Shown: in pieces, positions 13,643 to 27,700 of the stretch
Layout of the letters: each line of letters begins with the position of its first letter
How positions within the stretch are numbered: the stretch's first letter is position 1
From: Linepithema humile
Taxonomy: Eukaryota; Arthropoda; Insecta; Hymenoptera; Formicidae
Length of the DNA: 64,000 nucleotides
NCBI RefSeq assembly: GCF_040581485.1
Contig: NC_090134.1
Span: forward strand, 18,901,501 to 18,965,500
Direction: 5' to 3'
The notes under the pieces: model-generated
What the model was told of the DNA's origin: nothing
What the model saw: the letters and a program-made list of their open reading frames with translations, nothing else
Databases searched by the model: none
Program-made: the position numbers and the translations under genes

Positions 13643-16180
13643 TCTCGCTCCCCTTCGTGCCGGTGTACGCGTGTACACGGAGAACGGTAAAAAAGAGGAG
13701 ATCTCAAAAGGTACGCGGAGCACCGCCTCTGATGAATGCCGCAACCAGTTGGCCACCATGTTTTCCCTCCGCCGGTGTGTGTACGCCCTACTCTCCGAAA
13801 CAACCCCTGTACCGCGTCCCTCCGTGTGCCGACTTTCCAGCCCCTCGCAAAACCGCGATTGAACCCTTGTACATCCAGCGCGGTATACTGCGTACTGCGG
13901 CGTATAGAGGCGATTTTACGTGTGCTTTGTGAGCGGCGGAATGTATAACTTCTACAGAGTTATCTCGACAGCGGCGTTGCAGAAATGTACATTGATAAAT
14001 TGGACTGCCGCCGATTATTTTGCAGAGTAAAAGGTTAGAGCGCGTCGAGAATAAATGCATTTTTCATATTTTTGACATTTGATTAATAAAAATGGGAGTT
14101 TATCAATGAGAAGCAGCAAGTAAATTTGCTTGGAAAAAAACAAAAGTGAAAAATTGATGCGTCAAGTGGAGATTTGAATAATAATCATCGGCTTTTTTCA
14201 ACCAATCGATATCTACGAAACATCAATATTATCTTAGCGTCTCCAATTTAAGTACAACGCGCAAAGTCTGCTTGCGAAAAAAAGCACACTTCGGTTTTAT
14301 TGGCTTATAACACAGCGGACCGACACATGCACGCGGCTCCGAGGAAGGACCGGGAAGAGAAGAAGGCAAAGATGAAGGAAAAGAAGCAAAAGATAGAGAA
14401 AGGAAAAAAAGACGACGCGGGCAGGGCGAAGAAGAGAAAGGCGGCCGATAAACAAACTGACGAGGATCGCGGCACTTTAATCTTCCTTTAGAGGCATCGG
14501 CCGCTCCTTGCGGCATTGAATAAAAAGGGAGCACGGGTGGGAGACCCGAACTCTCTTCTCCTTTCTCTCTCCCCTTGATGCACTCGACCCGGCGACTCAT
14601 TATGGCAACATGCAGTAAGTATGCTCGCGCTTAAAGTCTCGGCGTACCCTTCGGTCTACCCCAAACAGCGTCTCGGTATTAGTTACACGTGTATACGTGC
14701 GTGTATACAGGGTGCGCGTCGTAAAAAAAAAGCGGTGGTCGAGAGTACGAAAGTACGGCACTGTTGGAACCGGCGAGGAATCGGGGACAGGATGGAGGAG
14801 CATCCCTTATTTCGCGGCGGCTCGTTGCACGGCTCGGCGCATCCGAATAGTCACTCCCTTGATCCCGGGGTTCCAGGTGGTTCCTACTCCCCTCCCCTGG
14901 ACATACTCTCGAAAATTAGGCATCGTGGATGCCGAGCCGATGGTGAGCGTTTTACAGCTGCGGCGCGCTGAAAACGGTCAGAAAGCCGCGCGCAGAATCC
15001 CGTGTCTCTCCATCATTGTTTTCTTCATTTTCGCTTTACCGCGATATGTTTTCGATTCTACGTCTTAATAAATCAATCAGATTCAAAGCGTAGATTGTAT
15101 CTACGAGAATATTAATTGGACTTAATGTACGTAAGTCAGTTGAGTTTTAAAGTGCAATTTAAAAAAGTTAATAATATTTGCATTTGTTATATTTTATAGA
15201 ATAGCTTGAACGTATAAATGTATTAAACAAAGTATACTAATTCCGGAGCATTAAGCAGTTTGTAAAACGAACAGCACTCGAAACTGGGATTATCTTCTTA
15301 CGTACTACACTTCAAGTTTGTAAAAACAAATACAAAAGCCACGTACCGTTATAAAACTTCTCGGTCACTTTTACAGTTGAGATGTATCGACGGAAATACA
15401 TAACTCTCTTTACGAAAACTTTGGAAAGTCAAAGTTTTGCAACTTGAAATAAACTGTCTTTGCAAGCGCAAGAAGCATCTATATGACCGAAGAACTGTTG
15501 CAAAAAAAAAGGCGAACCGTGATAAATTGTTGAATATAATCTGTCTATTAAACAAACAAGATTGAAAATTGGACGATCGCATTTAGACGCAAATGTACGA
15601 TGCGAATGAGCTCCATTGTGCTCGCCACTGCGTAGCGACAATTTGCGCGTTTAGTGCTTAAGTCGTCGGAGAGCGCGATCAGGTAAAGTAAGGGAAGAAG
15701 AGCCGCAACAGCGTTGTGTCGGAGAGACCCGGAGATAATCCCGACGGTGATGGCGACCGGTGCCGACGTGGTGGGACTTACCCCCACCTTTTAGCACGGA
15801 GTGCCAACCCCCGGCGTAAGAGGCAACGATACCGCCGAGGTCTGAAAGGCCGCTGCGAATAACGCGCTTACGCGCGATCATCCGACCGCGATTCTCGATG
15901 CCCGTGACAGATCGTGCCGCGGCGTCCTTGTGAATATCGCGGGCCCCAAAGCCCGCGCTAAAGAGCGAAAAGGGCGGCGGAGCGGCGAAGGCAGGGAGGG
16001 GACGCTAAGTCTTTCGTGGATGGTCGGGCATGCGCTTCGTTGGCGACAATACGGTGTAGATTACTTTTCAGAATAGGCGGCGTGACGTAAACGCGCCCCG
16101 GTGGTTTTTCTTTGCGACACAATGCTCGTGTTTGCCGACACAATTTGGCTTGGATTTAGGTGCCTGCATAAAATGCGTGT
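12651..16180. other. Non-coding region with several GC-rich islands
   Basis: Islands at about 12.65-13.0, 13.35-13.95, 14.3-15.0 and 15.6-16.15 kb. Isolated splice-like sites occur: an acceptor (TCTCTAATTTCAG, about 12752) and a plus donor after ATGGCAACATGCA at 14602-14614. They do not chain into a gene. A Lys/Glu-rich plus frame at 14300-14491 is the translation of a purine tract and is not called coding. Confidence 0.5.
13590..13646. repeat. (CT)n-rich microsatellite
   Basis: Interrupted CT/TTCT tract inside a GC-rich island. It yields spurious Ser/Leu or Arg/Glu-rich frames on the two strands. Confidence 0.93.
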
Positions 16181-19100
16181 GTGCCTAGATGCCGAAGTGA
16201 TACGGGAAGCATCTCGAGCTCCGCGCGAATGTCTCCTTATTGTTAGGGAACGTTAAACTTTCTTGAGAAATGTTGTTGAACTGAATAAGGGGCAAAAAAT
16301 TTATAATTATTTATTACCGATTAAAACAGACTTGGTTTGAGTAATGTTTGCATTTATATCTGCCGTAGAATATGCAAGAAGTGTCTGATTGACGTGATAT
16401 ATTATTATTTAATATCCCGTCTTTTCATTTTTATCGCTTCTGGGTATTTAGTTATCGGTTCCCAGTTTAGTTTCTCCTAGAAAGGCAGTTTTGGAGCCGG
16501 TTTGGTAGCCAAGAAGATTCGTCATACTGTGAGTAATATTACCTCACGCGGCATGATATTAACGCGGACATCTCAAGAATTTGGAAAAGGGTCGAGCAAC
16601 GCGCCGCGATCGAGATTGATTTGATCTACCGCGGACAGGGTGGCAGGCGAAACGATGTGCCCTGGATATAGTCTGATGAAGGCTTCTCAAATATCGTGTC
16701 GGACGGGAAGAAAAAGGGAAGAACAAGAAAGGAAGAGAAAGGAGACACGAAAGAGAGAGGGATAAAAGCTTATTGAAATAGAATGGAAGACGAGTGAGAG
16801 GAGTGCATTCCTAGACGGCTTACGTCTGCCATCGCATCGGCCATCGCACATCACAGAGAAGTTTTGCTTCTTAGCCGACCTTAGGGTGTAACGTCTTGCT
16901 TGCGGCCCGTTGGGGCAAACAAGGCACCCTGGGGATGCAACAACGGTGTCATCTTCGGAGAATTCAAAGCTACCGCGCGTCCCGACATCAAACATACCTA
17001 TATTGTTATTTGTTTTCCTTTCACTGCTGATATTATTTGCTTAAAATACAATTTTCTCTATGAATCAAATTAATCAATAATTAATTAAATAATTATTTTA
17101 TTAATTCGTGCATTACTTTTTATGCATTTGTATACATTAAGCATGCAATATGTTATTGCTGTCTATAGAAATATGTCATAGTAAAAATAAAGAAAATCTT
17201 ATTATCCTCGAGACACCGGCGCTTTTACGATTTACGTATATAAGAAGCGACAATCGCGATATTTCACTATCATTATCCCTGTTATTGTTCCGACCCGTTA
17301 AAACGATCAGCGTAACGCGGCTATAAAACACAACACTTATCCGAATCCTTAGCGGTAGGTGGGTGAAAGCGCGGATATTTATGGAGTACTGATTACATCG
17401 TATAATAGCAAGTCGAATCACTGAGCGCGCTCCCCCAATGTATAGACCCTTCTTCCATTACAGGGAGCCAGTCGAGTGTGAAGTATTATCATACAAATAT
17501 AATCCTCCCTCGACTCCGTTCGGAGAAATAATATTTGTCCCGATCGTACGACCAATTATCTCAACTTGTGCGATATGTCAATGCGCATAAATGCATACGA
17601 GGGCTTTACTCTGTCTCTTTACGATGAGCCATATGTACAGGCGAGTAAACTATTCTTTCATATGCATGACGTTTGGTCTGGATATATTTGTTCCTAATTA
17701 TAATTTATCCTGTTATCTCTATTGTATCAAGGATCCAATTTTTCTATTATAGCGAATGCATTTTATTAAAAATATTATGGCGATTGTATTCTTTCAAACT
17801 GCCTAAAAGACTTAATAAAGTATACTTCTAGAAATATGAAATTTGAGATATTTTCCATCGAAACTCGACGTGTTATTTTTGGTATCTAATATTTGTTTTA
17901 TATCTTTTATTTATGGAAGGAAGACAAGGTACCCTAACTTATAAGAGGAGAAAGACCTTTTCGTGATCGGCTCGATCTTATCGAGGAGAAATGACGTTCT
18001 ACCTATATTCACTTATTTCCGAAGAAACCTCTTCCACGCGGTGACGCGTACGTAAAAATACACGGCAGGCTGTATAAAGGGCGATTGGAAAATAGAAGAA
18101 ATCTGAGAGAGCGTTCTCGCTTAATCGACCGCGTCATCGTCATATGTACAACCGACGATGACAGTACAGTCGTTTGTGTGCTTTCCGATCCTCGAGACGC
18201 GAAACAGTTGGCCCTCGAACGTATCACGCGCGACGAGATCGATCCGACAACGATTCGCCTTCTTCGTAACTCCGCGAGTGAAACCACCCGTGAGAATCTT
18301 CTAAATCAATCTGCACAACGGGCATTTATCGAGCCGCATCTCTAGATTTCGCTGGATTTAGGATAGTAATAAATGTCCGAGGCATCGTTGATTCTGGAGG
18401 TCCTTTTTTCGGTTATTTGTTTTCCGTATTTGTTCACGTAGCGGAACATTGACGTACATTCCAACTTAAAATTCTGCCCGTAGCTTTCTTTATCGGTTAT
18501 TATCGGTCAACAATATATGTTAAATTGAAATATATCATCTTTATTGAATTAAAATTGAAACTATTTTTTAATATTAAAAGAATGCATAAAATTGAATTGT
18601 ATAAAAATCCGAGCAGCGTTACTTCGTAATCAAATCCAATATAAGAAAAAGCAATTCGTCCGGTTTTCTCACAAGCCGCCGCGTAAGCTGGCGCAGTTTC
18701 ATCCACATTGTCAAGTCACTGCCAGCGACTAATATAGTAGCATTCAAATTAGATGCCTCGTTTCCTCTCGCGATGCTTGCTCTCCCGCCGTGACAGATAT
18801 ATCGAGAATTAACATCGTCGAAAATGGAAAAAAGAGCGCGGGATATGGTAGCAAGAGGCAGGACCTCGTTCTCGAGGGGCCTCGACTCTCGGCACGAGCA
18901 AAGCATTCCTCATGTCAGAATATCACCGTACGTCTAATCCTCGACGAGGAGGGAATCGGACGAGGTCAGCGGGGCGCTTCGACGAGGGGGCTACTGGTTT
19001 CAGATCCCGCGTGCAACCTCCTATTCGAGCCGTTCGTTCGTGCCCTCGTCAAACTCGGGAGCTCGTATCCTCGGGAAGACGTCTCAGCGTGAACCCCGCG

Positions 19101-22100
19101 CTACGTTATGTCCGTCTTCAATGTCCGTACGAATTTCAGCGGCGACTTCGCGTCTCGACCTGCGCGACGAGAAGAAAGAAGAGAAACCCGGTTCTTTTTT
19201 CTTCTGACATCATCGTAAAGGGCATTAGTTGGCAGTGGAGTGGCTTAGGTCGTTCCGAGACTCAAATTGGTATAAGAAAAGCCGACATACAGGTAGCCGG
19301 CAGTACCGGCTGAGCTTATCGGTGATACAATTAAAAGCCAAAGGAAACTTACTTTCTAGTCAATAATAATGCAGAAGAAATTCTACAAGATTTTAAAACG
19401 ATTAAAATGCAACGTTTCAGACAAATGATATACATTGCTGGAACGTATCGCAATCATCGGTGATCGCGAAATCGGTTGAATAATATTGCATGAGTCGAAG
19501 TCTGCAGAATTTTTACTCCGCAGGTCTCTCGGCGCATAAATAGGCGAGACATCGGCATGCGGGATCGTACGCGAGTTTTCTTGCAGCCGCGTTCGCCGGA
19601 CACGCCGACAAGATCGCTCAGTCCAGTGACAGTGCGTCCAACCGCGTTCTGGTGTACGCGCGACATACGCGACGGGAAGGACGAAAAAGACGGGACACAC
19701 GTTCGAGAGACAGAAAGAGAAAAGACGGACACGGAGCAGTGGTGGACAAACGGACCACCCCGTCTGCGAGCGATCATGTCTCGATCACGTAAACTAGCCG
19801 CCCCCTCATCCATCATGCCTTCGTCATGCGCTATCACGTGTTACCGGTCTCCGCCGGGCTTCTCTCCTCTACTAGTTCTTTTTCTGCCGCGCCTTCTCTC
19901 TCGCGACGTTGCAAATTGGCGCTGAAGAACGCGCGGAACTGGTTGCGCCGGCCAGTCACCGTTTTTAAACACGCACCTCGTGGAATGGAGTATATATTTA
20001 TCGCATGCTCTTGGCGCCTAGTTATGTGCAAAAAGATTGAGAGATTAATCTTTTTTTTTTAACGAAGAGGAGAAGCAAGGTTCGTTAGGTGTAATAAATA
20101 TATTTAATGAGTATTAATTTATATAATATTATAAAGAAGAGAAAAGATTATTGCAAAATATTATAAAATATAGATGTTATAACATAACACAGTTTTTAAA
20201 AAAGAACTGAGACATTTCGTAGGAAAGTGAAGAAGTTTCTTACTGGAAACCAACAGTCGCTCTTCTATATATATTATTTTGCAATCTAATTTTACAAATT
20301 AAGGCCGCAAGCACCGTCGTTTGATTAGGAATTGTAATGATACGGTTAACGCGCCTTATTCAGACTGTACAGCTCATAATTCCACGTTGTTCATTCGGAG
20401 CGGCTTTCATACCGCGGAGAGCAGCGGTCCGGCGTCCTCCGCTGGACAGTGGATCGCTAATTGCTGATTGATCGTTTCTGAATAACGCAATTAACCGAGC
20501 GAGAAGCCAGCGCGATTGCACGGGAATATCAGGCGGATTGCGAAAAGGGTGCTTTAAGCCGACGACTCGAGATAGCAGGTTTCCGCAATAGCTCATAGCA
20601 ATAATCAATTCCTGCATAATCCTTGTACGTATACCTCGATAGTTTCATCATTTTCCTACTTATGAAGGCTACCTATCGTCAAGATTATATTAATAATTGA
20701 CATTTACATGAAAAATAATTTAAGAGCAGAAATCTCAAGTAACAAAAGTAACAAAATCAGAAGGAATATGAATTTGTCAATTTGTATTTTTTAATTTGTA
20801 TTCGTATAAGATTTGCAACGATTACATTTGGATTACAGTTAAATTATTCAATATACCTAAAGATATACCTAATATACCCAATATACCTGCAGATTCAAAA
20901 GAAATCTCTAACGAAACCTCCAACACCCAAGCCTTGGAATACTAAGACACGGATCGGGATGAGCTCTCAGCCGGGGGCGTGAGAGGGTGAGAAACGAAGG
21001 GCAGAAAATGAATAAAGGAGGTTCTGGCGGCACGTGCGAGGGCTACCGACCGCAAAAGAGGCGGCTTATATTATTATAACGTGGGCAGGTGGGCGAGACC
21101 GTCTATTGGTGGCGCTAACGAGGGATCGGTAATTATTACCCACGACTTAACTCCTAGCTGCTCGTGCAAAGACCTTTTATTGTGGCGACCCTCCTTCAGC
21201 TGAACCGATCTGGCACGCAGGAATTTCGTACCACGCCCACGACTATCAATTTAATAAGCATTACGACAATCTCACCACAAATTGCACTGCTTGATTAGTT
21301 TCTTAACGCAACTCTTTAACATAATTCTTGAACGTTTGAAGCTCGAGTATAAAAAATTGTTCTAAAAAATAAAATCGATGTTATTACAAATATTTTTATA
21401 TGTATATAAATATATTTACATTTGCCATTATTTTTCAATAGATTTGTGACATCCTTTTCCAATCATTTCTGATTTCTACTTTTTAGCACTAATGCATTAT
21501 GCGATGACGCAAATTTTCCTTGTGCGTCATTTGTGCAAAATGATGCGATAACTGTATTTTACACAACTCTTGAGATTTGATGGAGTTGTTGACCCTTGTT
21601 AATGTACCCGCGTGCCGCACGATTATACACTTTCAGCGCATTAGTGAAAGCATCTACCTGTGTCCGGTCAAGGTGGACGATCCATCATCGTGTCAGCAGC
21701 CATTATGATGTATGAAATATTTTGTATGTTCTCATATCTCGAATTTCCTCAAATTCGTGCACAACCGACAGATAACGCTTACGAAATGTATTAAAAAAAT
21801 ATTTATACATATAAAATGAGGGAGCGTAGATGAAAAGGATGAATTAATTAAATAAAGATTTAATAATTCTACTACATATTCCTTTTTTGCAACTTTTTCA
21901 CGATAATAATTCCTGCGGTCGTACACGTGTTAACACGTAGATATTCGACTGATAAGAGTTTTTAAGAGCATAAGCGGTGTGTACATTTAATAAGAAATTT
22001 GAAAATTTTAATAAGAATATTAAAAATAATATTAAGAATATTTTAAAAAGAAGAAAATAGGTAAATAATTCAATAAAGAAAATAATTCAGATTGAAACGT

Positions 22101-24740
22101 ATAATCTAAACCTAAAAGTCCTGCTGTGATTTCTGCTCGTATAATACAAGGATTAAGATAAGATACATATACTTGACTTTTAGGAAACGACTTTAGAAAA
22201 TAAACATCGATACGAATGTATAAAAGGTGAAAAAGGGTTATAGAGGCACACATACACAAATATTTTCATATATCTTCGTATTCTTCAGCTTTGAAAGATC
22301 CTTCAAAATTTCAGAGAATACAAAAATTAAAATGGATAATGGTTTCATTGACCTGTCGTTTTAACCCAGGGTCTTGCAATTTTGAGTCGATATTGTTCTC
22401 AATGATAACCCTTTTCTACAGAGATTGAGGAAAGAGCAGGTGTCCTGTGGGATTCTTCAGAAACATGTTTTTCGTTTTTTCATAAGAAAGAAAATATGTG
22501 AGAAGTGAATCGAAACAATAATACCATGCGACTATACACCCTCTGTTGAAATGTTCCAAATTTAGAAATCTATAATCCTTTTTTTAATAACAAATATTAA
22601 GTATCTCGTACTTGCAAAAGCGGCGTTCTTCGAAGTTTGTTATCCGATTTTGAAGAAGTAAGATGATCTTTATACACACAAAGAAGGTGTCTATTTCTCT
22701 GGTTTAGAAATTTTTGTCGAAATTGCTTTGTCGCTACTACTAAGGTCTACCGCTAAGGTCGCTAATGCGGATGAAACATAGTAGCGGCGCGTTTAAACTG
22801 AGTAACTTAGCTTGCAAGGTCGTTACAAAAGGATCCGTCAAACAAAGATGCTTGTGAGTCCGCAACGTTACATCGACGTTGTGTTTTATAGGTCTGTCCG
22901 AGTTCGATTTTCTGCTTCGCAGCATATAAACCGGGATAGAAAAGAGCTTTTAGCTACTTGACCAAGAGGTTTTGGTTTTCAACAAGAAAAACATGCAGAA
23001 AATATAAGTTAAAATATCGACAAATAAGGCCTAATCGTGTTTCAAGATTTCGCATCGGAGTTCAGCATAAGTTACGTTCGAACGGTTCGCGCATCACGAA
23101 ACTTGAAAACTACAGAAGCTGTCTGACGGACGTCGATGAGCGTCGCCGTCGTAAGAGCACAATGCCGGTCTTTGACGCGATAAGAATCGCGAAGAGGAAC
23201 CTCTGACGAACACGGATGAAAGAGTACGCGGGACGGATGGGAGCGCGGGAAATCGAGAAATAAACGAAAGAGCCGCGAGTGCCGGTACGCGCCTACACGC
23301 ACTTTCACGTTCCCCCGTTCTCTTGCGCTCGTTATTGAAATGAATGCCCGATACACACGCGGCGCGGTGGTGGGTTTCGCCGAGTTGTCGGTGCAGACGA
23401 GGAGCGAGATAAACGCGGGCGGACATGGGGGGGGAAATACGAAGGAGAAGAAAGAGAGAGGCAGCTTTGCAAGAGTAGCGAACGGAGAGGGAGAGAAAGA
23501 GAGGGAGGCGGTGTCGGTCTCTGAAAGATGTCGGCCGCTTTGATGTTCGCCGCTCGTCATCTTGCGCGTTACTTCACCTCACCACGGCTGCGAGAGCGAA
23601 CGAATGGCAACGTACCCTCTCGACTTGCAAACGTGCGAGCGAACGCACACGCACACACTAAAGATGCGCGCACAAATACGCGCCATCGCCCGAGGATCGT
23701 ACGGAGGGTGGAATTGCGTGTCGCGGCACCCCTAGCTCTATCGTACTCGACTGCTCGCCTCGATACTCGTCACGATAGCTTGATCGGTCCCCCGCTTGAA
23801 ACACCCCCTCTGGCCCGCGCCCTTCGACCTCCCGCCGACGATACAGTTTGCAAACAGCGTAAAAATGCCACTCGATTATTCCCCCCCGCGATACGAATCG
23901 CTATCGGTTGGAGGTGGCGAGGTCGATTAGCAATGGAGAAGGTGATGAAGCGAGATGAACATTTTTGACTGATATTTGATCTATGAATGTTACTAAGTCG
24001 AGATCAATTTTGTGCTCTAAAGAATTTTTTAAATTACAAATAAGACTAGTAGGTGTAATCTTAATCTTTAACAGAAGAAAACATATATTTTAAAATTAAA
24101 AGGGTGAAAGAAAAACTAGACATATAAATCTTCAGGATTAAAAATATCATGCTACAATACGCTTCCGTGAATATGCACAGATGCAATAGTTCTCATGAAA
24201 CCTTTGCGATCGCGCGATATTTGAACCGACTTCAAGATGAGAAATGTATTTTACAATATACAGAATGTGGAATTAAATATCTCGTCTCTCGCAAGCGACG
24301 GAACAGTTAATTGCACCGGCTGGCGATTGAATCGGGCGAAGAAATCACTATGTCGTAAGAGATTCACCGGTCGCGATATCACGATGACCGGTCCCGTTCG
24401 GCGCTCCGACATCAATACTCATTAATGTTTATCACATCGGCGATCGGATCGCGCGGTGGACAAGGATTTCATTCGGGCCGACCCCCGAGCGGTAACCATA
24501 ACGAATGACCCGCCGGTGAGCGTGCAGGTCTCTGCTTATGGATGACGACATGTCCAGGCCAAAAAACCTGGCATTGAACTGGCGTCTACGAGCCGAGTAT
24601 CGCAAACGACAATGATACGGCAGCAGCTCGTCACACCCGTTCGGCAGAAACTCAGCGGGTTGCTAGTCTTTTCGGCGTACAGAAGCTTCCCATGTGTTAC
24701 CCTTCTTTGTCCTTCAAGAAAAAGATAATTAGAAACTTAA
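16181..24740. other. Non-coding region with GC-rich patches
   Basis: CpG-rich patches at about 18.0-19.3, 19.5-20.0, 20.4-20.6, 20.95-21.25, 23.0-23.95 and 24.3-24.7 kb, otherwise AT-rich. A purine tract lies at about 16.70-16.77 kb. A plus frame at 18085-18345 (86 codons) has fairly protein-like composition but no known domain and no splice context. The patch at 20.95-21.25 kb contains the palindrome GGTAATTATTACC (21128-21140), a homeodomain-type site, and looks like regulatory rather than coding DNA. Confidence 0.5.
21128..21140. promoter_or_regulatory. Palindromic homeodomain-type site
   Basis: GGTAATTATTACC is a perfect 13-bp odd palindrome with two TAAT cores facing each other. It lies in a GC-rich patch within otherwise AT-rich DNA. 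A TAAT palindrome can bind paired-class homeodomain dimers; binding here is inferred only. Confidence 0.3.
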
Positions 24741-27700
24741 GATTTCTGGCGATCATCGTCGTGAGCTGCGCTGTGTATTTACACTCCTTGTTAAGTCATC
24801 ATTGTATGATTGACAATGTAAGCCGTTTTGACGAAAATTAGTTTTTCTTTATCGGACGACAATCATTTTATTGTAATCGATAGTTGTTTTTTTGTTGCAC
24901 GATCAACACACAATATTTTCAAAATGATTTATAACAACATACTCCGACCATGATAAACTAATAGTGAATTTCAAATAAATTTGAGTGAATTTCAACAAGT
25001 GAAAAGCGGATAAATTATTTTCAATAAAACTTCTCTTGTTTGTCCTCAGTAACTCGTATTTCAACTATTTCGGACGAAAAACTTTTTCACATAAATATAT
25101 CGCAAGTTTGATTGACTTTCTAAGTTAAAGCATGGACGTATCAAATTAAATAGACGTGTGCTTTCTCGGTCCTATGGGACTCAAAGAACTACATCCTCTT
25201 TCATCATGAAGTGCTCGTCGTCATTTGACAAATGTCCTTTTCGCCGAACGACAGTATAAATTCGAGTTTACAATTACCAATTGTCATCTATTGGGCACAG
25301 AATGAAGTGATCTGGATAGCTTGACCCATGGGGACTGCGTCCTTTTCGAAGGATTTGATTGAAAGCTAAGTGTACTTATTGAAAAATCTTACCTACGATT
25401 CGTCACTAGCGTAAAATTGCCTCAATGAAGTTTCTACGATGTCTCTATAAACTGATTCACCTGTAACGCTCTCGAAATTATTGTGAGCATAATAAGACCG
25501 AATTCCAGCCCGGACGGTAGCGATTCCATTGACTCGCTTTTTCACCCGAAAATAGGAGAACGCGCAGTCAGGATGAATTGTCCCCTACGCTTTCGAGAAG
25601 ACTCCCGTGAATGAGGAAAACGACGTTACTCCTCGCAAGGACGATATTGTTCGAAGTCCTCGTATTCTCTGCGGTGAATTACACTCTCTCGAGATGACAA
25701 TTCTTCCTGGTCCTTTCGTGAACGCTTTTCTTGTGTGACGAGCGAATAGGCTGTTCGCTGAATGAACACGTGGATATTCTAGTCATGATGGAATACGGAT
25801 GCTTTTAGAAGAGTCGATTATAGCAGAATGCAATTTATTTATTATGCTCTGCATAGTTATTAAAAATTCGCTCGTTCTTGAAGAGCAAAAGAAGTACGAG
25901 ATAAGATAAAAAAATTTATGGTAAGTATATATTTTTTTTAACATTTGACAGTGATTTTCGTAATTGCTAATATTATTTGCTGCCGATGCAAGCCATATAA
26001 TTGCAATCGCTAATAATAATATAAAATATTCTCGAAATATTGCGGAAAGTAACAAGGTTTACTCTCATGGTCAAAGCAGCTTATGCACACCGATGCCAAC
26101 AACGTACCGATTGTCCCCAAGCTACGTACTGATGTAATCAGGGAATATATAGGGGGGCCGCAACTAATTGTAATCGCGTAACAGACTCGCGGAGGAGAGA
26201 GGCGTCACAAAGAATTGATTCTGCCAATTGTAATCTCGTAGGGAAATTCGGTGCGGTACCTCATCATCCGGATTGCGTCCCTAAAATACGAAATGTACGT
26301 TTCCGTCCCGCCAAACAAACCAACCAAACCAAAATATATATTAGATAATATAATATATTTTTATATTCGTCCTTTTACTTTCGCGATATAGCAGCTATTG
26401 TATCAAATATATAATAAATATATAAAGAACGAAAGTTTACGCGTGGATAATGCAATTGTCTCTTTTCTTTCTCAGGAGCAAGACGGCATTTTTAAGAATA
26501 AATTTAAACAAGATTATTACATGAAAATTCGAAAATAGTGAATAATATTTTTCGAGTGTATTAATGTAACACAAAAAAAGCATTTTGCATTAAAATTGTT
26601 ACTAATTACGTTAATTGAAGAAAATTTTGGCATTTTTGATACGGAATTCTGCCATTTCGCATACATGCGCATAGCGTTACCGTGTAGAACGGAATCAAAG
26701 GCAGCGAGATAGAGAGAGAGATGAGTTCGTACAAGTGGCCAACATCATCCGTATCAAAAGGCATCGGCTTCCCTTTCACCGGCATACAAAACGAGCGGCC
26801 GCCACGCTGCGTCGACGATGCGAGAGAGGCTGCCGGGCGGTCGCCGCGTAATCAATCAGTATCGTGGGAGCACCAAAGCCTGCGTTGATGCTCTCGCATG
26901 GTCCTACAGAAAACTATAAGCGCCTATCATCGCGCGATTCACGAATATTCGTCAGTGCCATCTCTAGACTCGGTGAATCCTGCGCGATATTTCTTACGCG
27001 ATCGTAATCTTCCCTATTGTATTATATTATCAACACTTCTATAATATTTTATTTTTCAGTACAGAATCATAAAAATTGCACAATTTTTCGCAGATTTGAT
27101 ATTTTGAATACCATATCACTAATTTGAACATTCGAATATTGAATGCTTGAAGAGAGAGATTTCCGTATGCATATGTAAAAAATTGAAATGTATTTAACTC
27201 AGAAGTTGCCACTGCTTAGGTTGCTCGCTTGGCAATCTAATGCAACACAAGACGCCTACGCTCTCACAACATAACATAACGCAATGCAAGCCGGTTACGC
27301 CACTGACGAGTACATTGTGCAGCCGCGGTGAGTAAACGAGTCACGCTGCGTCACGCTTCGGCCCGCCGCCGTGCCGTCACCGTCACGGCGGCAGTAGCCC
27401 TCTTCTCCTCCTGTACAAACACCCCCCATCTCGTCATGCGTGCACGGGGTGAATTGCGTTACGTCGCCTCCGGTTTGCACCGCGGACCCGCACTTGCGCC
27501 GGCTAATAACGCTCACCAGGGAACTCAGTGAGCATAATGAGGTTGACAAGTCGACGACGATGATGATGAACTGCGCCGCGACAGAAACGAGGGGGTTGAA
27601 ACAGCCCCGCTGCCAAAAAGATTCGACACGGCCAGCTGGAGCGGCGCGCTGTTCCGCCTTCGTTTTCATTCTCTTTATTTCCGGGGGATGACACCTTCGA

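Noticed and set aside
12848..13759. 303-codon minus-strand open frame
   Set aside because: It includes the CT microsatellite translated as Arg/Glu repeats and AT-rich parts without protein-like composition; no domain or splice signals.
14300..14491. Lys/Glu-rich plus frame
   Set aside because: Translation of a purine tract; no supporting context.
18085..18345. 86-codon plus frame with protein-like composition
   Set aside because: No known domain, no splice sites in suitable phase, and no homologue recalled. Left as a remark in the region entry.
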